A DNA stretch of 64,000 nucleotides, from assembly GCF_030272615.1 (NCBI RefSeq), contig NC_081414.1, positions 817,225,396 to 817,289,395 of the forward strand, given 5' to 3'. A program made the translations under genes and the position numbers. Shown one piece after another: positions 52,271-64,000 of this stretch. This DNA is from Cryptomeria japonica (lineage: Eukaryota; Streptophyta; Pinopsida; Cupressales; Cupressaceae). Position 1 is the first letter of the stretch; every line of letters starts with the position of its first letter. Under the pieces are notes generated by a model. That model saw only the letters and a list, made by a program, of their open reading frames with translations. It searched no databases and was not told the origin of the DNA.

Positions 52271-55200
52271 TCATTCAATGTCAATTGAGTGTGGTTCCTG
52301 CCTAGTTCCCTGTAATTTGTTTATTACAATTTGATAAATTTCTATTAAGGCAACATTCAGACTGTTGTAAAATCTCTCATCATCTTTTAGTGATGCTTCA
52401 GTTCTCTGAATTGTACCAGTGAGAGAGTGCATTTTCTCTTCCAGTGTCTTAAGTCCTAGAACAAGAGCCTCAGAAATCTCTTTTCTCAAAGAGATGAGGA
52501 TATCCGGTTTAGGACTTGTCCGCATTTAAGTTATTTTGCCTTAAACTTTATCCTTTCCTTGTCTTTCTCAAGCTTTTCTATTTTTTCTTCAAATCCTACA
52601 ATTTCTTGTTCAATTATTGATATTGAGTCTGATGAACCTATCAAGTTGTCAGTAATATCATTTATTTCCTTCTGGGCTATGTCGATCTCTTTATCTATGT
52701 CTTTTGTGAAAATGTCTATTTTACACGTGTCTATATACAATTTCTTGAAGTCCAAAATTGCTTTACCTAATACATGTAATAAGGTTTCCATATGTTCCTA
52801 ATTATTCTTTACTGTCTCCTCAAAGAATTTTTCCTTCTCCTTATTCATTTTCTCTCTGAAGGTGTCTTCATTTATCTGATCCAGTGTTATTAGGTTGTCG
52901 GTTATATACTTAGACAATGTGTCTAATTGGATCAAAGAATCTTTATTTTCTATGTTACATTTTGGAGCTATCATCTTCAAAATTGGTAAAGTGTCATCTA
53001 TAGCCTTATAAGCTTGTGCATTACACTCTGTTATTTTATTTATTGAATCTAATAGTACCTCTGTTACATTTGTAGGCCTAAATTCAGTCATAGATGTTAC
53101 AGATGACTGTCCAACTATTTTTACAATTTGTAATCTGTTGGTGGTTGTGATGGCTTTGCTTTCGTCTTTCTCTAGAGGATCTGTTTGTGTTTGCATTTCC
53201 ACTACCAAAGGCTTGGGCTTGTCAGATGAGGCTGGTGGTACTATCTATGAAGGATCGTGTTGCTCTACCTATTTCTCAGTGTTTTCCTCAGTATGAACTT
53301 GTTTCTCTACCGGTTTCTCAGTGTCCTCTCCTGATTGTGTCTTTGAAGATTTCAATGTAGTGTCCACTGCTAGGTTTTCTTTGTTTACCTCTGTGTTGTC
53401 TACTACTAGTGACTCAGTAGGTTTTCCAATTTTAGTAGTTGTCGATGGCTCAATATATGTATCAGTATGCACATCTATGGTCTCTGCCTTTCCTGTGTCC
53501 AGGAGTTCATTTGATTTTTCAGTTTGTTGTTCTGCCCCAATTCCAATGTTTTCTGCTCCAATATTTCCTGTTGGTGGCTCAATTGCCACATCTCTCTTGT
53601 CAGTTTTTTCCTTATCTACCACAATATTGACTTCCTGTGTGTCAATGTTCATTGTGTATAACACCTCAGAATTAGGATTTGTATCCTCATGTGGTGTTTC
53701 CATACTCTCTTTTGTTGATTGTGTGTCAACAGTTTGTACCGATGGAGTATCAGAAAGAGGTGGGGGTAAGTTATCAGTTATCTTTAGGCTTGGAGGTCCA
53801 CCTACTTTACCTTTCCCCTTATCCTTTTCTTTTTGGTAGACTCTAATGGTCTTTAGTCTTTTTAGCTCTTCTTATTTCTCTTTTTCAACAAAAAATATAT
53901 CCCACTGATCTGTAGTCTCTTCTGTTATTTCATTTACTCTGCCTGCCATTAGTGCAATATACTGGTGACTAGTTGAAAATACTATCTGGTTTACTTCACT
54001 GATCAGCTCATCAATTTCTTGTGTGGAGTTCACTAGGTGAACTGCAAGTAGTTCTCTATTTTTATCTTTACGTCCAATTCCACAATGGCTACCCTTCTAG
54101 CTTCTAATCTTTTGTACAAATCATTGGGTATCTCATCCACAATTTCTATCAAAAAATTATTATAGATGTCTAAGTGTAAGATTACACTATTTTATATGCT
54201 CTCCTTTTCATTATTTGAAAGTGTGTTATATAACTTACTGATGTTTTTCAATTTCCCATCCTCAGTTATTTCATTTAGAAGTTTGTCAAATGGTGGAATA
54301 ACCTGTCTTTCTTTTCTTTTCTTTGGTGTCAATTTCTTAGCCAGAGGCCTAACTGCCTATTGCTTTTGTCTCGTCCTTCTGGGTTAGGTGAGGATACCAA
54401 TGAGGGTTTTCTTTTTCTTTCTACCCTTTTGAACTCAGCCGGTATATCACTGTCCGAGGAAGTAGCAATCGGTGAGAGATGTGTCTCCGGTTGTAGTCCT
54501 TCCAATTCACTCTCCTTAATACCAATTTTGTTCAATACATCTTCTTTTATTGCTTTTGCCTATCTTGTTCCCTTCCTCACTATTTGTTCAGTTTTCTTAA
54601 CTCTTTTCTGAGATTGAATGCCACTTTCAATTGTTTCAGCATTGCTAAATACTTTTTCTACCAGTTCCTTAGGGGCTTCTAAGAGGGCTTTTGCATAAGT
54701 TTCAACTATGTTGTCATCCGCCTCATATCCCATCTCTATAACCCAAATAGTTCTAGGATAACTGCCTCCATCCAAATTTCATCTTTCTTGATCACAAAGC
54801 ATATCTCTTTTTGATACTTATCAACAATTTCTTGAGATTGCCTTATTCTTTTCTTCATCTTTGCTTTCAAGGTTTGAAAATGTTCATTTATATTTTTCTC
54901 TCTATCATCTCCCATGTTGTTTAGTATATCAAGAAGTTGTTTTCCTACTGGGATATCAAAACCAAAGTCTTTCCTACCAATACTGAGAACTTGCTTGGTA
55001 ATGTACAACATTAAACATACAATCAGGTTGCCAAATCTGAAAGTTCCTTTCTTATCACCTTTAATTTTCTTCAAATTGTCTATCAGTTCATCTTTTAGCC
55101 ACTCACATACATCAATCATAGCATTGTTATTCACCATGTCATATGCACTTTTAATACATAAGCTAGAAACATAGTTTAGTTTGTTTGCATGTGTAGCCTT

Positions 55201-55779
55201 ATAACCAAGAATCATATTGACAAATCTAACATTGATGTCCTTCACATCATTGACTCTTAGGGATCTTTTATCAAATGTTGTGCTGGTTAGGGTCATCATA
55301 GTGTCATTTGGAATCTTTTTAGTTTTATCAAGCCTGCTACCAGTGGAAGGTAAGCCTATCACTGCCCTAATTGCCTCTTTGGTAATCTTATGGATGGAAT
55401 CCAACCAAAAGAACTCTCCATGAACTCTACTCAAGACTATCCTTATCACTTCTTCAGGAAAATCAGGGATACTAAGATTGTCCACAAAGTCTAGGGTTTC
55501 CACTATCTTGTGTTCAGGTTTAACATTTTCATGTTCATCACAAATAACAGTCCTATACATGTTCATTATTTCTTCAGCTCCTAGTTCCTCAATATGACAA
55601 TGTATATACATTGTAGGATCTTCTGCATAAACTACTCCCTTAGGTATTTTCAAAAATGCTCCTAGGGTATCATCTTTCTTTGCAATTTGAGAATAAGTTT
55701 TAACATGGGTCTAGGGCACTTAGTAACTTCAATCACTATAGGGTTTGCAATGAATTGAAGTGCAGATGAAGAAGCCATA
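52271..55779 (-). pseudogene. LARD3 second ORF: large unknown protein, frameshifted
   Basis: Not a family I recognise. The apparent start is MASSSALQFIANPIVIEVTK at 55779. After a frameshift near 55710 the reading continues as a 305-residue segment (55653-54736) with an alpha-helical look (HGEFFWLDSIHKITKEAI). Further segments follow in shifting frames: a Lys-rich stretch with a nuclear-localisation-like KKLTPKKRKERQ (about 54320), a Glu/Thr/Asn-rich low-complexity region (53703-53269), and a helical, coiled-coil-like C-terminus (53208-52271). Stops at 53269, 52798 and 52531 also interrupt it. An undamaged form would have been about 1100 residues. There are no polymerase, integrase or protease motifs. 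It has its own TATA-like sequence upstream, now separated from it by the solo LTR. It may be a captured host gene, an envelope-position protein, or a lineage-specific regulator. Confidence 0.6.
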
Positions 55780-55785
55780 GTTATT

Positions 55786-58700
55786 GTAATGCCCCGCCAG
55801 GAACCCTAAAGGATAGCAACACAAAAAGGCAACTAAAAGGCGCAATAAATTTTTTTTTAAAGATTAAGGGAAATAATCATAACCTTGCTCAATAATTAAC
55901 ATAAGCGGAAGACTAACATTACATCCTAAAGGGTTACCAACGAAGATTACTTCAAAATAAAAACCACATCACAAAATTAATCCAATCTTCCATTTAAATT
56001 AAGGAAAGCCAATAACGATAAAATAATTCATATTCATAAATTGATCTTCAAAAGATAGGCTTACAGAATTACAACATACATACTTCCAAAGATTCATTTA
56101 TACAAATAGGAAAGATAACTGAAACAATATACATCCCATGACTTAAATTACAATATTCCAAAAAATTACATGGCTTCCATAGAACAATAAATTACAATTT
56201 TGTAGTGGTTGATACAATAACCACACGGCCTCAATAGAACGAAATCAAGAATATAAGTGCTACGAGAAGCACGAACCAAGATGCACCGGCGAAGCCAATC
56301 CTCGCGTGAAGGTAGGAACAAGGCATCCGATGGGAAGTGGCACTACCACCCGACCATGTGATCCCAAAATGGAACCACCCCACCGTGCTAGGAGATAGCA
56401 GACGACCCTCAAGCAAGCAAGAAAAGAACAACAGTACAGATGGCTCCGCAGTACACAAGTGACTCGACTCACAAAACACTAGCGACCCTAGAGAGAGAGT
56501 GTCATCACATGGCTTAACATGGTTACCCTAGGAAGGTCTCCATAGGTCCCGGCCCCCATCATGGGTTATCCTGGTAACCTCTCCCGAACCCCCGGCTCCA
56601 TCTAAGCATCATGCGGACCCTACCATCCTTTCGTGAAGACAAGGTGGTAGGTTTGCCATTCCAGGCCTTCCCAAACACCTTGAGCCTATACAAGCACTCA
56701 ACCGTGTACGGGGTGTATTATCTTAATTAAATTAATAACTACCCACCCCCTAAACAATTATTAGGTTATCACTTAATAGCTGACTTTCGAGGGGTTATCC
56801 TGCCATCCACTTCGGGTGCGGCCCCCGCCCGAAAGCCACTCTCTCTACTAGGTCACTAACTGGATAAGGCTATCTATGAGAACTCTATGGTGGACTACAA
56901 CCATAAATTATCCAGACATGACGCAGGTGTAGGACTCACAGTCACAAACCCAGAGTTAACCATAAGGGACATAACACATAAAAGCCCACTTCCTCAAGGT
57001 TTGAACAACGACACCTGACCAAGGGCAAACATCGACAACATATTGACCATTTTAAACATAATGCGACGACATTAAAACGATTAGACTGCAATGATAAAAA
57101 CACTACAAACAATCTTTCTTTGAGCAGTCAACATTTAAATCAAATTGAACAAATGTATACAAGCTACTATAAAATAATTCCAAAACAACATCTATTTGAC
57201 GAATACAATCCTCATACAACTATTTTATAATACTTGGATAACAAACACCAATATTAAATTTAGTCCGACTTGCCTTAATCCCAACATTACCACTAACCTC
57301 TAAATCATTTGATTTATTTTCACGATACCAATCAATTAATCCCCATTACTAAATCAAAAGAATTACTCATTAATCTTAACATCATCGTAAACTATATTTA
57401 ACACATTATTATTATTTAATATTAAATAATAACATATTGTTATTATTGTTAAAATAACAATATATTATTGCTTAATACTAAAATGAATAACGCGCATAGA
57501 ATTTATTAAAAAAACCTTTAACATATTGTTGTTATTTAATATTACATGGTAACATATTATTATTTTTTTTTTATAAAATAACAATATGTTATCATATAAT
57601 ATTAAATCTACCATAAAACTAACCATATTACTTACCACTAACTTAACTTTTAATCATTTTCATTTTTTTTAAAACTAACAAAAAAAAACATTAAAAAAAA
57701 TAATGTTTAAAGCCCCGTGGGCCCCCACGAACCCACAGGCAGCAAGCGCTGCCTTTTCCCACGCTGGGGATAGCAGCTAGCACAGCCAAAGGGAAGGGAA
57801 AGGGGGGTGCGTGGCTGGGTCGAGCCCAGCTCCCCGCCACCGCCCCCAACACAATTTAAATTTAAATTTAACAAATTAAATTTTGTTTAATTTAACAGTT
57901 AAAAACCATAACAAATAAAAACGACAGAGGATTAAATAGAACAGAATTTCAAGACACAGACAGAGGTGAAAACCTCTGTCAATCACAATAAATAAAATTA
58001 AACTCCCAGCCATCAAGTTTATCAACATACCAACAAATAAAATTAACTTAAAAGGAGTCATAATTTTACCAGCAATCACCAATTTTCTGAGACAAAACAG
58101 GGGCATTAATATTTCATTCAAATTTGCCCAGTTTGTTCTAAAAGTTTAATTAAATGGGAATAGACTAAATCCCCAAACCCCAATTGAAACTATTTGTTTC
58201 AAATCAAGCATAAACAAGGAGTTTTAACTCATAACTATCATTTCTAAAACTGGAAATATTTAGGGAGAGATATTTTATGAATGCTTGGCAAAATTTTGCC
58301 AGCATAACACTACCAAAATCCATCAAATTCCTAATTACAAACAGCATGATAAACCAAGAAATTTCTTGCATAGCAAAGATGAAACATTAAGAATTCAGTT
58401 AAGGAAACTTCATGGGAGAAATTAAGTTTAAATTTGATAACCAAAATAGTTGAATTCTTCCTCCAAAACCCATAACAAACAAACACTTCAAGATTTTAAA
58501 ACAATTAACAGCAAGAGGAAGGAAAGCAATGATTTTTTTGTTGCAATAAGCAAGGATTCAACCAACCTTTTGATTTCCAAGCAAGAATCCCAACTGGTTC
58601 ACACCCAAATCCTCCCTTCAAGCCAATTTTCCAAAATTCCTTTCTCCTCCTCCAAAATAAGCATGACCCCCAAAATCTCCTCCAAAATGGCTTAGAAGAA

Positions 58701-59718
58701 AAATCTCTTAACCTAATTTTCTAGGTTGCCCAAAATTTCTATTAAAAAAAAATATTAAAATTCCCCATTGACTTTCTTTTCTTTTTTTCTATTTTTCCTT
58801 TTTCAAATTTCTCAAAACAATAAATGAAAAATTCTCTTTTTTGAAAATTACATTTCCATAAGTATCAATTTAATCCATTTTTTTTCTACTAAATAAGAAA
58901 GCAATGAGTTAACTTAATTGAATATATTTAAAAGCAATTAACTAATCTATTCCATTTCTTTCGTTGGATCTAAACACGATTTCTTTTCCAATAAGCAACT
59001 AACAGTTAAAATTTAATAACTAATCAATTTCGCTTGATTCAAAACATAAGGCATAATAAGGAATGAATCTCTCAAGTCAACAATAATGACAACTTAAACT
59101 TAAATAATTAACCGAACCACCAAGGCACGCAAATCGAGGAAAAGTAAAAAGACTTGAAATTCAGACAAAGGGGATGAACGACCGACTGACGGCACTCACA
59201 ATAACAGACTGAGGTAATGACTAGGGTCAAAAGCTATCTCCTCCACTCCCATCGGACATATAAGGCACGCTCAGACCTGTGAAGCCAGGTGGAGACGATA
59301 CCCCGTACCTACCCGGTACTTGTACCTGCAATATCCTGCATCACCGAAGCACACATACATGCATATAGATATAGAATACACGGCACGCACACCGATGAAG
59401 GAGAATCGCGACGTTCCCTGTCTCATCGAAACGAGTGAAGGAAAATCGTCCCCTTGCATCCAATACAATAGCAAACACGCAACATATATATATGACACAT
59501 CAACTAGATAAAGTAAAATGTCAGTACGAGCAATAATCCACGAAACACTAGAAATCACCAATACTGAAATACTGAAAATAACTCATGCATCCAATATCCA
59601 GATAAACATGATATAATATCAAATACGTCTGCAAAATGACGAGCAATCAAGTGCCAACTGAAAAGTAAACTGAAACACAAAATCAGTCTAATAAGTCCGA
59701 TCAAAACGGGGTACTACA
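55786..59718 (-). mobile_element. Solo LTR of family L1 (3.93 kb) inside LARD3
   Basis: TGTAATGCCCC at 55786, GTACTACA ending at 59718, and a perfect 5-bp duplication GTTAT (55781-55785 and 59719-59723). This copy gives the cleanest definition of the L1 LTR. It is inserted 2 bp upstream of the ATG of the second ORF, between its leader and its coding region. Confidence 0.93.
57712..57850. repeat. GC-rich hairpin block, solo L1 in LARD3
   Basis: Contains GGCAGC-AAGC-GCTGCC (57738-57753) and GTGGGCCCCCAC-like inverted repeats. It starts about 1.87 kb from the LTR 5' end. Confidence 0.6.
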
Positions 59719-59860
59719 GTTATAAATACCTTAATCTGCCTTTAGGATGATTGCTTGGATGAATTGCTTCACTTTTTTCTATGGATGCCTTCGCTTGGGA
59801 TTTTTCGTGCTCTCTGGAGATTTGAATGCTTGGTGAATGAAAAAAAAACCAAAACACTTG

Positions 59861-59869
59861 CTTTATAAT
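59861..59869 (-). promoter_or_regulatory. Candidate internal TATA box for the LARD3 second ORF
   Basis: Minus strand ATTATAAAG, followed by a leader free of coding signs. Without the inserted LTR it would lie about 150 bp before the ATG, a normal plant promoter-to-start distance. Confidence 0.4.
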
Positions 59870-60024
59870 GTTTTTTCTTTCAACTGCCACATTTAATGCC
59901 TGTCGGTTAAGTCAAAACTTAACTCATTTTTTACTAAAGAAGTAATCCAACTTCTCACCATCAACCGAGGGTAAACTAGCATGTTTTTCAATTTGTTGCC
60001 ATACCCCCAAGGGATTATTTCTCA

Positions 60025-61131
60025 GTTAGATGAAGAATCTCCTTTCGGTGGAGTGATACTTTGTTCTACTAGTGAAGGAATATCTTCACTAACATTCATG
60101 CTAGACTTTCTAATCCATTGTTTTGAAAATTCTTGCTTTACCTCTTCAACCTTTTCTTTACCTTTCAAGCTAGGTCCTTTGTTATTTGTCGGTGATGTCT
60201 TCTATAAAATTTTGTGATATGTCCAATCTTGTTACAAGCATAACAAGTCACATTGTTTTTTTTGAATAGCTTTCCCAAATCCTATGCCAGTATGTGTTCT
60301 GCATTGATTAGATAAGTGTCCAAATCTTCCACAAATATAACATCTTACATTCATTCAGCAATTTTATGAATTATGACCAACTTTATTGCATTTAGAGCAT
60401 TGACCGGTGGGTGCATTATTATTCTGATAGTTTCTAGATCTACATTGATTTGCTCTGTGACTATACTTGTTATAGTTAAAGCATTTTCCATTGAATTTAT
60501 AAGCATTAGGTTGTCTTACCAGTTTGTTGTGATCATGTTTGTTTGTAGTGCTAGAGCTTTCACCAACTTCAAAGCCAAGGCCATTAGTGTCACCATTAGG
60601 TTTCTAATTTTTCAACATGTCATCAAGATCTTCTAAAATTTTCTTGAATTTCTCCTTATGTTGATTTGTAGTAGCCAACTCATTTTTCAAGAAATCTTTT
60701 TGTCTCATGAGTTCAGTTTTATCATGTTCCAAGTGTATCATATATGTTTTTAACATATTATTCTCATGACCGAGTCTTAGATTTTCATTTGCAGCATCAT
60801 TGATTCTTCTAGCCAAATCATCTTCATTCTTCTTGCTGTCTTCAATGTCTTTACAAAATCTCATGGTCATATCTTGCATCTCATTATTCATTGTACTATT
60901 TTCTTGTCTCAGTTTGTTGACAAGGTCATTAAGAGTTTCTTTCTCATCATCATCACTTTGCATCTTCTTAGAAAGTTCTCTTCTTTTGTTCCCAGCAATA
61001 GTGAGATTTTTCTGAAGTCCTTGAATGATTTCTTGTGTAGCCTTCAGATCATCTTCAAGTTTTATATTCTTCAACTTTTCTGCATCATAATCTGCAAGAA
61101 ATGTTTCTAGTTGCTTTCTCAGATTATCCAT
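60025..61131 (-). pseudogene. LARD3 gag: coiled coil plus four CCHC-type knuckles, broken
   Basis: From MDNLRKQLETFLADYDAEK (61131) a heptad-rich coiled coil of about 170 residues runs to a TAG at 60604. In the same frame follow knuckle 1, CFNYNKYSHRANQC (second Cys changed to Tyr); knuckle 2, CSKCNKVGHNS-stop-NC; and knuckle 3, CYICGRFGHLSNQC, which is intact. After a frameshift comes knuckle 4, CYACNKIGHITKFY (last Cys lost). The end is Lys/Glu/Ser-rich and stops near 60025. Knuckles of this type bind RNA in retroelement gag proteins. The lack of pol downstream, the iMet-like primer site just upstream and the minus orientation agree with a gag-only (TR-GAG or LARD) element. Which ATG was used is uncertain; an open frame extends up to 61188. 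Confidence 0.75.
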
Positions 61132-61181
61132 CTGTACCAGTGTTAGAATCTTCCTCAAGCTGTTAGGTTTTTGAAAATAGA

Positions 61182-61201
61182 GGACCAAGATTTGATACGA
61201 A
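61182..61201 (-). promoter_or_regulatory. Degenerate primer-binding site of LARD3
   Basis: Minus strand TCGTATCAAATCT is a mutated form of the iMet-type site next to the 5' LTR. Confidence 0.6.
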
Positions 61202-61202
61202 T

Positions 61203-61996
61203 TGTTTGGATTCCCAAAGATATTGAGAGGGGGGGTGAATCAGTATCTAACCGGTTAATTGATTTTCTTAACTTATTAAATGAAAAGCATTCCAAAACTG
61301 TGTACCGATGAACTAAAATTAATGCAATAAATAAGAACAACAACCACAACAACCACAACAACCACAACATGAAAGACACACCATAACACTGTATTTTTAA
61401 CGAGGAAACCTAGTGCGGGAAAAACCTTGGTGGGATTTGTGACCCACAATATTCGCTTACTGGCCAATAAGAGAATATTACTGTTACAATAGGGGCCTAC
61501 ACATGCAGGAAGGCCAACAGCCTAAAGCTCACTACTTACATACAAAAGAGAAGTCTCACTGACTTACAAAAGTGGATTATGAAAATCCAATGTCATGTAC
61601 TACTACAAAAGGGCATCTGCTATGCCAGATCCAGTACCAATTTAAGCTCTGCAACTTCCAAAACCTTATTCCAAACTCTACCTTAATGTTCACACATAAT
61701 ATCCATCATATATCCTATCTAGAAATGTTCTCTAAGATTTCATACTTATATATGAGCCTTATTATAATATGCCTTGTCGGCTTTCAAAAAGATATTACAA
61801 TTAATTACATTTTGCAATAAATAAAATACTATCGGCCAAGGTGCCGATAATCAATCTTTTTGATGATAGTGAACGTATGTCGGTGTAGAGTTTGTTGGTG
61901 CTGGTACTTGCCAGTGTCATATGATTGTAAGGTTGCCATCAATGACAATACCTTCAATCACCTACAATTTCTCATTGGAGTGTGCATTTGCCAACA
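61203..61996 (-). mobile_element. 5' LTR of LARD3 (794 bp)
   Basis: Plus-strand reading TGTTTGGATTCCC to TTTGCCAACA. It has a CAACAAC repeat at 61337-61366 with extra units compared with the 3' LTR, which explains most of the length difference. Confidence 0.92.
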
Positions 61997-63173
61997 TAAA
62001 TAACACCTAAAGAGTTTCCCAACGTGATTACTTAATTCAACACTTAACTCAACTCACGCTAATTAATCCAATTAAGTTGATTAACTTAATGATATGATAA
62101 TACTTTAAACAAGGATAAATTCTTTCATTGAGATAAAATTATAGATAACATGACAAATTCATCCATAAAGGTTAACAATATAGATAACATGATTAAGTTC
62201 ATCCATTACAATTTAACCATACGTTATGTTCAATTTTACATTAAAACATATGTCATGCATCTAATTTCATTACATACTTTAATTCGATTATAAACTAACG
62301 AATACTTTCCATGCATACTTTAATTGCATTATCAACAACCAAATACATTTCATTATTCAAATCTACATTCTTCATGATCCAAATTACTGCATTTAATAAG
62401 ATGACTACATACATGCATTTAAGATTAACATCATCTAATCCATATTATACATTTTAACCATAATTTCATCCATACATGCTAAATTAAAAAGGAAATAGAA
62501 GAATCATAAACATGAAATAACACCGAAATGATATCAGAGTTCACCCCTAGTGGGCTACATCTCTGGGTCTGCTCAACTACAAGAGCCCTCTGATAAATAA
62601 TAGGGTGAAGAATACATAAGGTTCACATCATTTACATCCTGCCATCAAGGCATACATAAACCAATAATGCATATGACCACATCGATCCAATAGATACATG
62701 AATGATCCTAAATAGGAAAAGGATCCAACTGAACATAATAAGAAGCAAATACAAAGATCAACTGGAGCATCCATGAAACTAAGTCTTCACAACCCATCAT
62801 AATCAACCCATTGTCTAACATGAATATTAGGTTCTCACAAGGGCATAAACAACATGACGACTCCACAATAGTGCTCCTAACAAAGACAACACAACCAACA
62901 CACTAGCGAACATAAGGGACAAGTGTCATCGTATAACTTGGTATGGCTACTGTGGCAGGAATCCATAGGTTCCGGCCTCATCTACTAGGTTACTCTGGTA
63001 ACCTATTCCAAACCTCTGGCCCATCCAAGTCTCATGTGAACCCAACACATTATTTTGTGAAGACAAGGTTGATGGTTTGCCATTTCAAGTCCTCACTACA
63101 TGCCAAGTCTGTACTAGCACTCATCCCATGCGTGAGGCACAATTATCTTACTTAGTGTTTTTAATAACTAAAC

Positions 63174-64000
63174 TGTGAGGCCCTACCCCGATTCAGTTTG
63201 ACCTTTTCAGTTATTTGCATATTGAGACTATTATGGATGCTTATTTTATGCCTTATGGACTTAGAACTTATATGATTCCATGATTTGGATCACACTGACA
63301 TTTGTTGATGTTTTATTTCATGCATGATGATTATGAAACTTTAGATATGATTTCTAGAATAGAATTACATTATGATGGTGAATGTCATTATTGGAAATTT
63401 GCAGGATTTTATTTTGATGAAAGAAAATGATGCTTATTTATGAATGGTTCAATTTTGGGAAATTATGTTAATTGTTTATGTGAAATTGAATTTGAAACCA
63501 AATGAGATATTGAATTATTGTTGCCTAATGTATGAGTGTTTGATTTGCAATGGAATCCATGTATTTGATTATGAATAATTGTGATTATTTGGAGTTACTA
63601 ATGTGTTAATTGAGATGCGCAGGAAAATTATCCATGTGACCATGGAATTTAATGGAGAACCAAGTCTAGACCAATGTGCGTTTGTTAAGCCGGGAGTTGT
63701 CTATTTGGAGAGACAACACCCCTCCCCTTGTAATGTATTTTATTTGTGATGTGTATAATGCTTGAATGTAAAATTTAATTTATATGTAATTGTGTAATCC
63801 TTCAAGAGGCCAATTTTCCATGTGTGATTTTTATATTGTATTTTTGTTGTGTCACTTGACACATGTGCTGATTAAGTGTCATTGATTTTGACTTGTCTCT
63901 TGGAGGGAGTTTTGTTTCTACCAAGGCCATTCAAAAACATGAGTGTGGTCCCAAATTTGTCTTGGGTAGGGAGTCATGGGAGTGGTCAACTCATGCTTGA
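63174..64000 (+). mobile_element. L3: start of another long LTR, running off the window
   Basis: The E2 LTR is interrupted exactly at TGTGAGGCCC. This start resembles those of L1 (TGTAGTACCCC) and L2 (TGTCACAACCC), and shortly after it comes a TTGACCTTTTCAGTT segment similar to the L1 start. No ORF or end is seen within the window. Confidence 0.6.

Larger units (their letters stand above)
51309..61996 (-). mobile_element. LARD3: pol-less LTR retrotransposon with gag and a second large ORF
   Basis: Perfect 5-bp duplication TAAAT (51304-51308 and 61997-62001). LTRs are 777 and 794 bp. Without the solo L1 LTR inside it the element is about 6.75 kb. It has a gag-type gene next to the 5' LTR and a large second ORF, but I find no protease, integrase, RT or RNase H motif. 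Its polypurine region (TCTCCCCCTTTGGCATTGAT) is the same as in Copia-2, and both LTRs begin TGTTGGCA on the minus strand, so a Copia-2-like element may have supplied its enzymes. Confidence 0.85.
35435..63173 (-). mobile_element. E2: second gene-less long-LTR element, interrupted
   Basis: Same design as E1: 3' LTR (35435-47385, split by Copia-2), polypurine tract, 3.78-kb internal region without genes, primer site, 5' LTR (from 51163, split by LARD3 and cut by L3 at 63174). It is inserted in the E1 5' LTR just after CATTGAGCA. Its LTRs match each other closely: 35435-35575 with 51163-51308, and 35575-36740 with 62002-63173. Outer ends are slightly decayed (CGTAATG at 35435, TACTCCA at 47385). 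Confidence 0.75.
51163..63173 (-). mobile_element. 5' LTR of E2, split by LARD3 and cut by L3
   Basis: Starts TGTAATGCCCC at 51163. It is interrupted at 51309-61996 (LARD3), resumes at 62002, matches 35575-36740, and is broken again at 63174. Confidence 0.82.

Noticed and set aside
53321-53839. Plus-strand Ser/Val/Phe-rich ORF of 172 codons
   Set aside because: Antisense of the Glu/Thr-rich part of the LARD3 second ORF; no start context or domain.

Overview
The window looks like a stretch of plant nuclear heterochromatin, most likely from a large, transposon-filled seed-plant genome. A gymnosperm is my guess from style only; nothing in the window proves it. The sequence is AT-rich with long TA and TA/TG microsatellites, and almost every base can be placed inside a nested LTR retrotransposon. 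I see no intact cellular gene, tRNA, rRNA or CRISPR array. The only trace of a cellular gene is a dead ARF-type GTPase retrocopy at about 22.7-23.6 kb.

Layout. Positions 1-3600 are the 3' part of a long LTR (family L1, sense +) that sits in the tail of a second long LTR (family L2, 3601-4439). From 4596 on there is one large gene-less long-LTR element, E1 (minus sense): 3' LTR 4596-8787, polypurine tract 8788, internal region to a tRNA-iMet-type primer site at 20695-20707, then a 5' LTR from 20710. Two solo L2 LTRs (9487-14464 and 16962-20552, each with a perfect 5-bp duplication) sit in its internal region. Its 5' LTR has been hit by the ARF retrocopy (14-bp duplication), a solo L1 LTR (24034-27943), Copia-1 (28303-34645) and a second gene-less long-LTR element, E2 (from 35435).

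E2 (minus sense) has its 3' LTR split by Copia-2 (39510-47322), an internal region at 47386-51162, a primer site at 51149-51160, and a 5' LTR split by a pol-less element that I call LARD3 (51309-61996). LARD3 itself carries a solo L1 LTR (55786-59718). At 63174 another long LTR (L3) begins and runs off the window.

Coding content is therefore transposon-derived. Copia-1 has a gag-pol riddled with stops and frameshifts. Copia-2 has a gag-pol kept in one frame with five nonsense codons and a damaged integrase. LARD3 has a gag with a coiled coil and four CCHC-type knuckles, plus a large unfamiliar second reading frame with its own upstream TATA-like box. A small ORF in the first LTR resembles the histone H3 tail and carries a SUMO-interaction-like motif. 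Shared primer sites, polypurine tracts and terminal motifs suggest that the gene-less and pol-less elements were moved by enzymes supplied from related autonomous copies.

All boundaries, duplications and similarities were read by eye. Identities are estimates and no database was searched.
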